From assembly GCA_947630045.1 (NCBI GenBank), contig CANRGC010000016.1:1-43401 (forward strand): a stretch of DNA of 43,401 bases, written 5' to 3'. Positions 1-7,861 of the stretch are shown here, piece after piece. The notes beneath the pieces are model-generated. The model saw only the letters and a program-made list of their open reading frames with translations. It made no database searches and was not told the DNA's origin. Positions within the stretch are counted from its first letter, which is position 1. Each line of letters opens with the position of its first letter. The position numbers and the translations under genes are program-made. This DNA is from Candidatus Gastranaerophilales bacterium (lineage in GTDB: Bacteria > Cyanobacteriota > Vampirovibrionia > Gastranaerophilales > Gastranaerophilaceae).

Positions 1-20
1 TTCAAATCGCGTCTCCCAAG
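1..20 (+). tRNA. 3' end of a tRNA cut by the window edge
   Basis: The first seven bases, TTCAAAT, are a canonical T-loop. They are followed by CGCGT (3' half of the T-stem), CTCCCAA (3' half of the acceptor stem) and a G at the discriminator position. No CCA is encoded, and a terminator follows directly. The implied 5' end TTGGGAG with a U1-A72 pair and G73 would suit tRNA-Gln, but the anticodon lies outside the window, so the identity is only a guess. Confidence 0.45.
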
Positions 21-32
21 GGAGACTTTTTT
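11..32 (+). terminator. intrinsic terminator overlapping the tRNA 3' end
   Basis: GTCTCCC-AA-GGGAGAC forms a perfect 7-bp stem followed by six T. The left arm lies inside the presumed tRNA acceptor and T-stem strand, so mature tRNA folding and terminator folding compete for the same bases. Confidence 0.65.
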
Positions 33-76
33 ATAACGGAAGCTCTCGCTTCCTGCGGCAACTGAGCTAAACGCCC
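33..76 (-). other. tRNA-like 5' fragment with GNRA hairpin
   Basis: Read on the minus strand, the sequence begins GGGCGTTTAGCTCAGTTG, which matches a tRNA 5' end: a 7-nt acceptor strand, TA, GCTC and an A-box-like stretch. Instead of a normal D-loop and anticodon arm it runs into a GGAAGC-GAGA-GCTTCC hairpin with a GNRA tetraloop. No acceptable anticodon loop (T at position 33) can be built. It may be a decayed tRNA or a tRNA-mimicking structure. Weakly supported. Confidence 0.3.
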
Positions 77-164
77 TTTTGTCAAATTTCCGTCTTTGGC
101 TTAAATAAAAGCATAAAGCGGAAACTCCTTTTCCATGTTACATAATCAATTTTTATTGTCAAGT

Positions 165-194
165 TGCTATAATAAATTATTTTTATGCTAGAAT
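165..194 (+). promoter_or_regulatory. tandem extended -10 promoters of the heptose kinase operon
   Basis: TGCTATAAT (165-173) is a perfect extended -10. TGCTAGAAT (186-194) is a second one, ending nine bases before the ATG at 204. There is no Shine-Dalgarno before that ATG, so the second promoter would give a nearly leaderless message. No good -35 hexamer is visible. Confidence 0.5.
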
Positions 195-203
195 TTATTT
201 GAA

Positions 204-1211
204 ATGGATATGCAAAATTTATTAAAAAATCTTGACAAACTAAAAGAGCCAAAAATTCTTGTCATAGGCGATTTTGCGATTGATGAGATGATTTTTGGGC
301 AAACTGAGCGAATTTCACGTGAAGCGCCGGTTTTAATTTTAGAACATACGGAAACCAAAATAATTCTCGGTACCGCTTCAAACGCCGCTCACAATATTTC
401 AACCCTGAATTGCGGAAAAGTTGCAGCTCTTGGTGTTATGGGCGACGATTATCACAGTGAAGTTTTAACCAAAGCGCTTCTTGAGGCTAAAATTAATACA
501 GACTTTATGGTCAAAGACAAAACAAGGAAAACAACCACAAAAACAAGAATTTCAGGCTCTTGTTCCCAAAGTGTAACTCAACAAATCGTCAGAATTGACA
601 GGCAAACAAAAACCCCGATTTCCGGCGAAATTGAAGCAAAAGTCATAGAAAACATTAAAAAAGCCATTCCTTTATATGACGGAATTATCCTTTCCGATTA
701 TCATTTGGGATGTTTAACCAAAAACGTTATTGATACGGCAATTTCAGAAGCCAAAAAACACAACAAAATAATAGTTGCCGATATTCAAAAAGATATGGAA
801 CGATATAAAGGAGTTACGGCAATTACCCCCAATCAGCCGGATACCGAAAAGTTTCTTTCAAGGTTTATAAAAGATGACAAATCTCTTGTTGAAGCCGGTC
901 TTGAATTAAGAGAAAAACTCAATCTCGATTGCCTTTTAATCACCCGTGGCGAAAGCGGCATGGCAATTTTTGAAAAAGATAAAGAAATGAAAAAAATTCC
1001 CGCCTTTAATAAAAAAGAAGTTTTTGATGTAACGGGCGCAGGAGACACCGTTGTTGCCGCATTTACGCTTGCTTTGTGTGCGGGCTTTTCGCCGACGGAT
1101 TCGGCAAAAATCGGCAATTTGGCTGCAAGCATAGTTATAAGATATTTTGGTTGCCATACAACAACAATTGAAGATTTAAAATCTGAACTTAAAAACGTTA
1201 AGGAGATATAA
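204..1211 (+). CDS. rfaE1: D-glycero-beta-D-manno-heptose-7-phosphate kinase (RfaE1/HldE kinase domain type)
   Basis: This is a 335-residue PfkB-family sugar kinase. The N-terminus has the heptose-kinase signature ERISREAPV (HldE-type proteins have RISPEAPV) with a Gly/Ala/Asn stretch after it. The C-terminal catalytic motif DVTGAGDT, at about residues 274-281, carries the catalytic Asp. The length equals the kinase half of HldE, and the adenylyltransferase half is absent. The family phosphorylates heptose-7-phosphate at C1 on the way to ADP-heptose for LPS inner core. It leads a tight operon with a DUF4330-like protein and an O-antigen-ligase-like protein, which supports an envelope role. 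ATG 204 and ATG 210 are both possible starts, and neither has a clear ribosome site. A ribokinase-like kinase for another sugar phosphate is the main alternative. Confidence 0.8.
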   Translation: MDMQNLLKNLDKLKEPKILVIGDFAIDEMIFGQTERISREAPVLILEHTETKIILGTASNAAHNISTLNCGKVAALGVMGDDYHSEVLTKALLEAKINTDFMVKDKTRKTTTKTRISGSCSQSVTQQIVRIDRQTKTPISGEIEAKVIENIKKAIPLYDGIILSDYHLGCLTKNVIDTAISEAKKHNKIIVADIQKDMERYKGVTAITPNQPDTEKFLSRFIKDDKSLVEAGLELREKLNLDCLLITRGESGMAIFEKDKEMKKIPAFNKKEVFDVTGAGDTVVAAFTLALCAGFSPTDSAKIGNLAASIVIRYFGCHTTTIEDLKSELKNVKEI

Positions 1212-1212
1212 A

Positions 1213-1776
1213 ATGGAATTTATAAAAAAATTAAGACCTTTTGATATTGTAATCATCATGCTTATTGTTGTCGGTCTTGTTGTTTTCGGAATTACAAAAG
1301 CAGGAAAACACGTAACATCTTCTCAACAAATTGTTGCCGACACAAAGGTTGATATCGAGGTTTATTTCAGAGGGGTTGTAATTACAAGCCAAGATTCTCC
1401 TTTTAAAGAAGGTGAAGAAACCTTTATAACCATAAGAAATGTGCCTTATACAAAACTTAAAATTAAAAATGCAAAATATGAAAGAAAAAAAGTTATAGTT
1501 CCTTCCGCAAACTCAAAATATCAAATTGTGGAAGATGTTACATCGCCATTTAACTACGATTTCCTTGTTACAGTTGAAGACAGTGCAAAAATTACCAAAG
1601 ACGGGGCTGTTGTTGGCGGAAACAAAATAAAAATCGGTCTCCCCGTTACTCTTGAAGGAAAAGCATATAAACTTAACGGCGTTGTTTCAAACATCACCCT
1701 TTCAAACACTTCAGAAGGCGAAAATTCAAACAATGAAATTGATGCAGAGGTAAATAAAAACCAAGATGTTCATTAA
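1213..1776 (+). CDS. DUF4330-like membrane-anchored protein
   Basis: 187 residues. A single N-terminal membrane segment (about residues 11-28) is followed by an extracytoplasmic beta-rich domain. The pattern of a conserved FRGVV, then IRNVPYTKLKI, then DGAVVGGNKIKIG, and LEGKAYKLNG near the end matches my recollection of cyanobacterial DUF4330 proteins. The biochemical function is unknown. AAGGAG lies at 1200-1205, inside the end of the kinase gene, and the ATG starts one base after that gene's stop. The downstream membrane gene overlaps its last 11 bases. The position between a heptose kinase and an O-antigen-ligase-like gene suggests a role in surface polysaccharide assembly or export, but nothing in the protein proves it. 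Confidence 0.65.
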   Translation: MEFIKKLRPFDIVIIMLIVVGLVVFGITKAGKHVTSSQQIVADTKVDIEVYFRGVVITSQDSPFKEGEETFITIRNVPYTKLKIKNAKYERKKVIVPSANSKYQIVEDVTSPFNYDFLVTVEDSAKITKDGAVVGGNKIKIGLPVTLEGKAYKLNGVVSNITLSNTSEGENSNNEIDAEVNKNQDVH

Positions 1777-3142
1777 TACATTAATGTGCCGTTTTCAAAA
1801 TTCAAAAATCGCCTCTTTCCTGAGAGATAGCTTGTTTTTTGAAAACATAGACAACATTTCGTTTCTTCTTTTGGTGTTGACGATAATTTCCACGGGGTTT
1901 TGCCAATCGGGAATAATCGGTTCTTTCGCCATGTTATTTTCTCTGTCGTGCATTTTTAAAGGGTTTGTCAAAAAAAACGAAAGTGCCGAGGTTTCTTTCG
2001 TTAATAAAATATTAATCGTTTATTTTTTGTTTGTGATTATTTCCGCACTCGGCGCAAGCCTTTTTAAACTAAGCCTGTACGGAATTTTAAAAACTTTTGT
2101 TTATGCGGCTTTTTATTTTTCAGCCGTTTATTTTCTCTCAGTTAACAGAAATAAAATTCTGCCCACAGTAATAACAATTGCGGGCATGGTCTCTTTTGAA
2201 GGCATAATAGGGGTTTTGCAAAATGTATCTCATGTTCAGGAAATTGCAACATGGCAAGACCAATCTGCCTTAACAGACCCAACAAGGGCAATTTCAAGAG
2301 CATACGGCACTTTAAAACCCTATAATCCCAACTTGCTTGCGGGTTATATAGTTGCTGGCATTTCTTCCGTTTTTGCTCTTTGCGGAATTTCTTATTTAAA
2401 TAAAAATAAAAAAATGACCCTCGTTTTTGGCGCCATGTTTTTATTGTTGGCGTTTTCAATATTCGTAACCGGTTCAAGAGGGGGTTATTTGGGGCTTTTT
2501 GGCATTTTGGCGGTTATATTTTTCTATTGTTTTCGCTTAATTAAAAAACGTTTTGGCGGCTTTTCAAAAATAAAAACACAATATAAAGCCATCATTGCTT
2601 CTGTTATTGTGTTTTTTCTGGGAACAATTTGTCTTGTGCCTTCATTTTTGGAAAGATTTTTGTCAATTTTTTCATTCAGAAACGATTCTTCAATTTCATT
2701 CAGGATGAACGTCTATGAGGCTTGTTATCAGATGTTTTTAGACAACAAGTTTCTCGGAATAGGTGTCGGGAATAAAAACTTTAGAGAAATTTACGGTCTT
2801 TATATGAGAACGGGTTTTGACGCCCTGGGCTCATATTGTACCCCTCTTGAAATAGCTGTTGAATCGGGAATTTTTGCCCTCATCTGTTTTATGGCATTTA
2901 TAATTTTAGTTTGCACAAAATGCTATAAATATACACAAAACGAATATTATCCGCCGTTTAACAGATTTCTGGTTTTTTCCGTTCTTCTTACAATAACGGG
3001 AGTTATGTTCCACGGGCTTTTTGACACAATATTTTTCCGTCCTCAGGTTCAAATTATTTTCTGGACAAATATAGCTATTTTCCACGCCCTTGTTATTAAG
3101 CGTTCAAAACTAAGAAAGATTAGAACTTTAAGAGTTATTTAA
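1766..3142 (+). CDS. O-antigen ligase / IctB-like polytopic membrane protein
   Basis: 458 residues with about ten to twelve hydrophobic segments. The central motif YGTLKPYNPNLLAGY followed by FVTGSRGGYLGL, and the late GIGVGNKNFREIYG loop with the periplasmic stretch ending in ETAVESG-like residues, are characteristic of the Wzy_C/O-antigen ligase superfamily and its cyanobacterial IctB branch. WaaL-type members join polysaccharide to lipid A-core. IctB was once proposed to be a bicarbonate carrier, but that role is disputed. Next to a heptose kinase, a glycan ligase or polymerase is the better guess. ATG 1766 overlaps the upstream stop by 11 bases, and ATG 1784 is an alternative start. Confidence 0.7.
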   Translation: MFINTLMCRFQNSKIASFLRDSLFFENIDNISFLLLVLTIISTGFCQSGIIGSFAMLFSLSCIFKGFVKKNESAEVSFVNKILIVYFLFVIISALGASLFKLSLYGILKTFVYAAFYFSAVYFLSVNRNKILPTVITIAGMVSFEGIIGVLQNVSHVQEIATWQDQSALTDPTRAISRAYGTLKPYNPNLLAGYIVAGISSVFALCGISYLNKNKKMTLVFGAMFLLLAFSIFVTGSRGGYLGLFGILAVIFFYCFRLIKKRFGGFSKIKTQYKAIIASVIVFFLGTICLVPSFLERFLSIFSFRNDSSISFRMNVYEACYQMFLDNKFLGIGVGNKNFREIYGLYMRTGFDALGSYCTPLEIAVESGIFALICFMAFIILVCTKCYKYTQNEYYPPFNRFLVFSVLLTITGVMFHGLFDTIFFRPQVQIIFWTNIAIFHALVIKRSKLRKIRTLRVI

Positions 3143-3227
3143 AATTTTTGTTACAATTTTTTGTTTTTGTGTCAATTTTTATTTTTAGCGTGCTTTAAAA
3201 TATTGTCACAAAAGAAGTGGGTTTTTA

Positions 3228-4055
3228 ATGATAAACAATTCCGTATCGTTTGGCAAAAATACCGGTTCTTCCGGGGGGGTCTTAAGCTCAGTAGCTTCAT
3301 CTGCATTAAATGTTGGTGTGACAGCAGGTGTCGGAGCAGGCATAGGAGCCGGAATAGGAAAACTCGCTTCTTTAACTCCCTACAAAATTAAACCCGAAGA
3401 CCTTAACTTTCAATTTGAAGACATGTTTGTTTCGGCTGTAAGAAACAAACAAACCCCTTCTTATTTAAAAGATGCTGGCGGGGATGTCTTAGACATTGTA
3501 AGGCAAGGAAAAGAAGTTTCAAAAAAAATAAACATGGCGACACAAAATGTCAACAAATATGCTTCATTACTCAGAAAAGTCAGCGCTCTTTCCGATGAAG
3601 AAATTAAAAGTGCCGACTTTCAATCAAGCATAAAGAAAATAATTAAAGGCAAAATGCCTGAAGGGGGTTTTTCCAGAAAAGAAATGCTTGAAAAACTCGT
3701 CATAAAAGGCGAAAAAGCAAGTAAATTTATCAATGATTCCTGTGAAAAATTAGCTCAAACCTCAAATGAATTTGCAACCAAAGTTGCCTCAAACGAAAAT
3801 GTAAAAGAACTTGCGGAAAAAGGCGCAAAACACTTAAGAGCCAAAACAATAGTCGGAACGGCAGTTGCAATTGGCGTTGTCGGCGCTTTATTTTTAAACA
3901 TTTTAAAAACATTTGGCGTGATTAAGCCAAAACGCAAGAATGCGCAGACACAAGCTTTAAGCCAACAAGATATGAATGCCCTTGCAAGCCAAATACAACA
4001 GACACAATCTCAAGCCTTTCCTTCTCAAACGCAACGTGGAACTCACCAAGGCTAG
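3228..4055 (+). CDS. unrecognised membrane protein with SFG N-terminal motif and Gln-rich tail
   Basis: 275 residues, no family recognised. It begins MINNSVSFGKN, followed by a Gly/Ala-rich hydrophobic hairpin-like stretch (about 19-47). A long Lys/Glu-rich helical middle comes next, then a membrane segment near residues 207-228 (VGTAVAIGVVGALFLNIL). It ends in a Lys/Arg patch and a Gln/Ser/Thr-rich tail with repeated Q-T-Q-S character. Layout resembles the larger proteins at 9688 and 16390: short tag, charged helical body, hydrophobic segments, polar low-complexity tail. It stands alone between the envelope operon and convergent bioD. ATG 3228 has no convincing Shine-Dalgarno. Possible roles (surface attachment, secreted or phage-like membrane protein) are speculation. 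Confidence 0.7.
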   Translation: MINNSVSFGKNTGSSGGVLSSVASSALNVGVTAGVGAGIGAGIGKLASLTPYKIKPEDLNFQFEDMFVSAVRNKQTPSYLKDAGGDVLDIVRQGKEVSKKINMATQNVNKYASLLRKVSALSDEEIKSADFQSSIKKIIKGKMPEGGFSRKEMLEKLVIKGEKASKFINDSCEKLAQTSNEFATKVASNENVKELAEKGAKHLRAKTIVGTAVAIGVVGALFLNILKTFGVIKPKRKNAQTQALSQQDMNALASQIQQTQSQAFPSQTQRGTHQG

Positions 4056-4068
4056 TTGAAAGTAAAAT

Positions 4069-4731
4069 CTAAAATTCTTTCATTGCAAGCGTTTCAATGA
4101 TTTTAGAAGTTAATTTTCCAAAATCTTTCTGGTCTTGTTTAATAATTTCTAAAACCTTAATATCCCCCGAAAACATCTCTATCATTTCTTTTGCTCTTAA
4201 AATAACTGGGTTTTCGGTTTTATTCGGATAATTTGAAATAACAACCCCTAAAACCTTAATATCATTATTTGTGAGGGTTTCAATCGTCATCAATGTATGA
4301 TTAATGGTTCCTAAATCAGGTCTTGCAACAATAAGGGCGGGAAGTTTTAATTCTTTTATAATATCAAGCATTAAAACCCCCTTTTTGACGGGAACATAAA
4401 CCCCGCCGGAGCCTTCAACAATAACGTTTTCGCATTCTTTTTTTAAACTTTCAAAATCAGATATAACTTTTTTTATATCAAATTCAACTCCGTCAATTTC
4501 AGCGGAAATTAAAGGTGTGGAAGGGGTTTTTGTTATATATGAACTTGCGGTTTTGACTTCATTTTCTTTGCCGACATAATCACTGTCGCTCAAAATTCCT
4601 TCAATAATTCCAGATTGAAAAGGCTTTAAATATCCAACCGTTTCATTTTCTTTAATAAGTTGGTTGGCTATCCCTCTTGATATATAGCTTTTTCCAACGT
4701 CGGTATCTGTTCCTGTCACAAAAATGTACAT
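4069..4731 (-). CDS. bioD: dethiobiotin synthetase
   Basis: 220 residues, the usual BioD length. The P-loop is GTDTDVGKS (about 7-15), then KPFQSG (substrate side), then VEGSGGVYVPV (the BioD VEGAGG motif), followed by the typical ARPDLGTINHTLMT segment. BioD carboxylates 7,8-diaminopelargonic acid with CO2 and ATP to form dethiobiotin, the penultimate step of biotin synthesis, in the cytoplasm. A strong ribosome site GGGGGG precedes ATG 4731. No other bio gene is in the window, so it is either a stand-alone member of a scattered pathway or part of an incomplete one. The 24-base gap to the upstream glycosidase-like gene suggests co-transcription with it. Confidence 0.93.
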   Translation of the reverse strand: MYIFVTGTDTDVGKSYISRGIANQLIKENETVGYLKPFQSGIIEGILSDSDYVGKENEVKTASSYITKTPSTPLISAEIDGVEFDIKKVISDFESLKKECENVIVEGSGGVYVPVKKGVLMLDIIKELKLPALIVARPDLGTINHTLMTIETLTNNDIKVLGVVISNYPNKTENPVILRAKEMIEMFSGDIKVLEIIKQDQKDFGKLTSKIIETLAMKEF

Positions 4732-4755
4732 AATTCCCCCCTTTTTTTAACAAAA

Positions 4756-6546
4756 TTATTTTTTAGGCAAAAATACTCTTGATTTTAATGCGTTTTGATA
4801 TTTTAAAGGCAAATGTGCCCAATCGAAAAGGATGACCCCTTGTGATTTAAGACTTCTTGCAACACTGATTTGTTTTAAAAGGTCCTCGGGTTCTGCGTCA
4901 AGAAAGCCCACAAAAAGCCCTGTATAAACTTTAGTTCTTGGTGATATTCTTGTTGTTACACCTTTTAAAATTTTATTAAAAAGTTCGTTATCCGATGTCA
5001 TAATTAAAGGCGTAACAGCGTCAACAAGGTTATCTCCGGACCATTTTTGCCAATCTTGCTGTTTGGTTTCAAGGCAAAGCTCATAATCGGGGAAAATTAC
5101 GGCTGAAAGCAAAATGTTTTCGGGCACGGTTTGTCTTATTTTCTTTACATAATCATAAAGTTTGTTTTGTCTGTATTCGCACCATTTTTTCCAAAGCACC
5201 GTATCGTCTTTTTCAATCTCAACAGGGTCAATTTCATACATTTCTTTAAATTCTTCTCTTGCAATTTCCGTATAGCCCCAATTTGATTGTCTGTATGAAG
5301 GTACGGAAGAATTTGAAGCGGAAGGATACCTTGTGTAATCAAGATTTATACCGTCAACTTTATATTTTGTTGTAATTTCATTGATAATTTCGGCTAAAAA
5401 TGTTGTTACTTCGGGGTTTGCAGGATCAAGAAAATAGCCGTTATGTTCCGTTTTGTGAAAAACGGGAACGGTTGATGAGTAATTTGCAAGATTTTTATTT
5501 CCCCATGAAGGATAAACGGCAAGAATACTTTTCGGGTCTGTTGCGGGTCTGTTATTTCCGATATAGAAAGATTCAAACCAACAGTGAACCCTCATTCCTC
5601 TTTTGTGCGCTTCTTCAATATAAACTTTGAGCGGGTCATACATTAAAAACCTCGGGTTTTGTAAGGAAAGCCCGTAACTTCTCATAACATATGAAGGGTA
5701 AATTGTGTATCCGTGGAAAAAGGTTTCGAGGAAAATTTCTTTAATTCCGACAGATTGCATATTATCAAGCGTTTTTCTTATTTCATAAACATTTTGTTCT
5801 TTCGGGCGGACCCAAACTCCCTTAAATTCGTTTTCTATATAGGGGAGAGAATATTTTATTGCAAGTTTTGAAAATTCAATTGAAGAATTTGCATAAGTTT
5901 TATTTAGCCCTTCTTTTTCATGTTCGGCTTTTTTAAGTTCGCTTTTTGCTTTTTTAAGGTAATATGCGGCTTTTTTGTTTGTTTCATCGGTTTTCAATTC
6001 GCTTCTTTTGGTGTTTTCATAAAATTCTTCCGCATTTTTCAGTTTTTCTTTTGCCTTATACAAAACGCTTTCCGGAGTTGTATAGGCGATAATTGTGTTG
6101 CCTTCAATAATAACGTATGTGCCGATTTTTAAATTGTTTTTTATCCAAGTTTTGCTTGAGCCGTGTCCCGAAACAACAAAGCCGTTTCTCGGAATAATTG
6201 AATCTGCCCCCGTTAATCTGACAACAACCCCGTCTTCAACAACGGCTTCAGTGCCGAATTCGTTTGTTCCGGTTGAATAATTAAACCCCGGATAATAAAC
6301 AACAAGCTGTCCTGAGCCTCTATATCCCGGAAAATTCATTCCAAGCGGGTTAATTGTTTCAGAAGGATATTTTGCGCTAATTCGCCTTGTTTCAAAAGTC
6401 AAAATTTTTGTTTTTTCGGAAATTTCCTGTTTTATTATTGCAAAAGGGTCGTCAAGAACGTATTCCCCCGCTGATACAGGGCTGAAAACTCCTTGCTGCA
6501 ATAATAATAAAACTCCAAATAGTACAGTGGACAATAACTTTTTCAT
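4756..6546 (-). CDS. secreted GHL10-family glycosyl hydrolase-like protein
   Basis: 596 residues with a clear signal peptide (1-26, ending SPVSAG). Residues about 50-160 form a beta-rich module with YPGFNY and GFVVSGHG. Residues about 160-225 are a Lys/Glu/Ala coiled coil. From about 242 the GHL10 (PF02638-type) TIM-barrel begins with FKGVWVRP, and carries EIFLETF, HKRGMRVHCWFE, GYFLDPANPEV and DGINLDYTRYP (398-408), with the acidic residues expected in the active site. It probably acts on a cell-envelope glycan outside the cytoplasm; the substrate is unknown. It is transcribed ahead of bioD and divergent from the gene at 6635. No truncation is seen. Confidence 0.85.
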   Translation of the reverse strand: MKKLLSTVLFGVLLLLQQGVFSPVSAGEYVLDDPFAIIKQEISEKTKILTFETRRISAKYPSETINPLGMNFPGYRGSGQLVVYYPGFNYSTGTNEFGTEAVVEDGVVVRLTGADSIIPRNGFVVSGHGSSKTWIKNNLKIGTYVIIEGNTIIAYTTPESVLYKAKEKLKNAEEFYENTKRSELKTDETNKKAAYYLKKAKSELKKAEHEKEGLNKTYANSSIEFSKLAIKYSLPYIENEFKGVWVRPKEQNVYEIRKTLDNMQSVGIKEIFLETFFHGYTIYPSYVMRSYGLSLQNPRFLMYDPLKVYIEEAHKRGMRVHCWFESFYIGNNRPATDPKSILAVYPSWGNKNLANYSSTVPVFHKTEHNGYFLDPANPEVTTFLAEIINEITTKYKVDGINLDYTRYPSASNSSVPSYRQSNWGYTEIAREEFKEMYEIDPVEIEKDDTVLWKKWCEYRQNKLYDYVKKIRQTVPENILLSAVIFPDYELCLETKQQDWQKWSGDNLVDAVTPLIMTSDNELFNKILKGVTTRISPRTKVYTGLFVGFLDAEPEDLLKQISVARSLKSQGVILFDWAHLPLKYQNALKSRVFLPKK

Positions 6547-6598
6547 GACTTTATTCTACATTTAAAATAAAAAAATAGCCATATTTTAAAAAATGTAA

Positions 6599-6604
6599 TA
6601 TAAT
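6599..6604 (+). promoter_or_regulatory. -10 box for the 6635 gene
   Basis: TATAAT lies 30 bases before ATG 6635 in the divergent spacer. The -35 region is not recognisable. The gene has its own ribosome site AAAGGAG (about 6617-6623). Confidence 0.4.
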
Positions 6605-6634
6605 GTTTTCTATGTTAAAGGAGAACTATTTTTT

Positions 6635-6982
6635 ATGGCAAAAAACCAAGACACAATTCCAATAGAGGTTTATATTTTAACAAAAGACCACGATATCAAA
6701 GGAACTGTTCATGTTTCAAAATATACAAACACAAATCGTGAGTTGACAGACCTTTTGAATGACAGAGAAAAAAGGTTTCTTGCCGTTACAAATGCCGAAT
6801 TAATGGGCAAAAATTCTTCTTCAGCCCCGAGAAAATATGACTTTTTGGAAGTACATATCGACGCAATTATTATTGTTCATCCTGCAACACAGGTGTTATT
6901 CAAAGAAACCTCAAAAGCTCAGGAAGACATTTTAAGATTTAGAGAATTAAGAAACAGACTTTCTCAAACAAAGCCTTTTTAA
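6635..6982 (+). CDS. small conserved cytoplasmic protein of unknown function
   Basis: 115 residues, soluble, without signal or membrane segment. It starts with a predicted beta-rich half (IPIEVYILTKDHDIKGTVHV) and includes RELTDLLNDREKRFLAVTNAEL, ending in an Arg/Glu-rich helix. The design, a small beta domain with a 'fix a name, then set limit' pattern, recalls small DUF families found in cyanobacteria and planctomycetes (DUF6812-like), but I cannot confirm this. Good ribosome site AAAGGAG. It lies upstream of the NarL-type regulator at 7145 but is separated from it by 160 bases with inverted repeats, so it is probably monocistronic. Confidence 0.75.
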   Translation: MAKNQDTIPIEVYILTKDHDIKGTVHVSKYTNTNRELTDLLNDREKRFLAVTNAELMGKNSSSAPRKYDFLEVHIDAIIIVHPATQVLFKETSKAQEDILRFRELRNRLSQTKPF

Positions 6983-7040
6983 TTTTTTTATTATCAAAGC
7001 GCCTGTTTATTTCATTTTTTCCCTTATTTAGGGTCAAATT

Positions 7041-7096
7041 CCGTGTGTAATTTTAAAAATTACCCAAACGGCTAATATTAAACGCCCTTTTATAAT
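7041..7096 (+). promoter_or_regulatory. inverted repeat and -10 box upstream of the NarL-type regulator
   Basis: GTAATTTTAAAAATTAC (7047-7063) is a near-perfect palindrome, bracketed by CCGT and ACGG, which extend the stem loosely. TATAAT is at 7091-7096, followed by a leader of about 40 bases ending in AGGAGGG before ATG 7145. The palindrome could be an operator for the autoregulating protein or a terminator for the gene at 6635. Confidence 0.3.
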
Positions 7097-7144
7097 TATA
7101 GAATTATTTCAAACAAACATCTTATTATTAAACAGGAGGGATAA

Positions 7145-7861
7145 ATGACAACTTTGTGCGCAGCACCGGTGAAGGTTCTTATTGTGGAAGATTATAAATT
7201 AACAAGAGTGGGGCTGAGATGTGCCCTTAACAATTATGAAGGAATTGATGTTATAAACGAAGCGCAAAGCGCAGAAGAAGCGCTCAACATGATAGAACAG
7301 GAAAAGCCCGATGTTGTCATTATGGACTTAGGCTTGCCAAACATGAACGGGCTTGAGGCAACAATTAAAATTATGGAAAAGTTTAACAAAAAATTGAGCG
7401 AAACGAATAACGATATAAAGGTAATAATTTTGACATCTCACGACAGAGAAGAAGAAATAGTTGCTTCTCTGGGGGCGGGCGCTACGGGATATTGTATGAA
7501 AGATATTGACCCTGATACCCTTGCGGATGTTATCCAACAGGTTAACAAAGGCGCTTGCTGGCTTGACCCAAATGTTTGCAAAACGGCGCTCAAGCTTTTC
7601 CCGAAACCCGAAAATACGCAACTTATTTATAAACAGGAAACAAAAGACGATAAGGGTCATTTGACCGAAAGAGAACAGGAAGTCTTGAAATTGCTTGTCA
7701 AAGGTAAATCAAACACCGAAATTGCTTCTGAATTAATCGTTTCGGTTCACACGGCTAAAGCTCACGTTTGTTCGATTTTACAAAAATTATGCGTGGATGA
7801 CAGAGTTCAAGCCGCAGTAAAAGCAATTAAAGAAGGGCTTGTGGACGACAAAGAAGTTTAG
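7145..7861 (+). CDS. NarL/LuxR-family response regulator
   Basis: 238 residues. The receiver domain spans about 10-140 with acidic ED near the N-terminus, phospho-acceptor Asp61 in VVIMDLGLPNMNG, Thr in ILTSHD and the Lys of MKDIDPDTL. The linker leads to a LuxR-type helix-turn-helix (about 172-235) with LTEREQEVLKLL and HTAKAHVCSILQKL. It should bind DNA when phosphorylated. No kinase is adjacent, so it is an orphan in this window. Strong ribosome site AGGAGGG. Its last four bases overlap the convergent etfA gene. Its HTH is a paralogue of those at 14893 and 20620, and all three proteins end in EGLV. Confidence 0.9.
   Translation: MTTLCAAPVKVLIVEDYKLTRVGLRCALNNYEGIDVINEAQSAEEALNMIEQEKPDVVIMDLGLPNMNGLEATIKIMEKFNKKLSETNNDIKVIILTSHDREEEIVASLGAGATGYCMKDIDPDTLADVIQQVNKGACWLDPNVCKTALKLFPKPENTQLIYKQETKDDKGHLTEREQEVLKLLVKGKSNTEIASELIVSVHTAKAHVCSILQKLCVDDRVQAAVKAIKEGLVDDKEV

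Noticed and set aside
156-161. TTGTCA as the -35 box of the heptose kinase promoter
   Set aside because: Only six bases separate it from TATAAT at 168-173, far from the usual 16-18.
2142-2477. Open frame on the minus strand within the O-antigen ligase gene
   Set aside because: Lies wholly inside a well-supported gene in another frame, with no ribosome site and an atypical composition.
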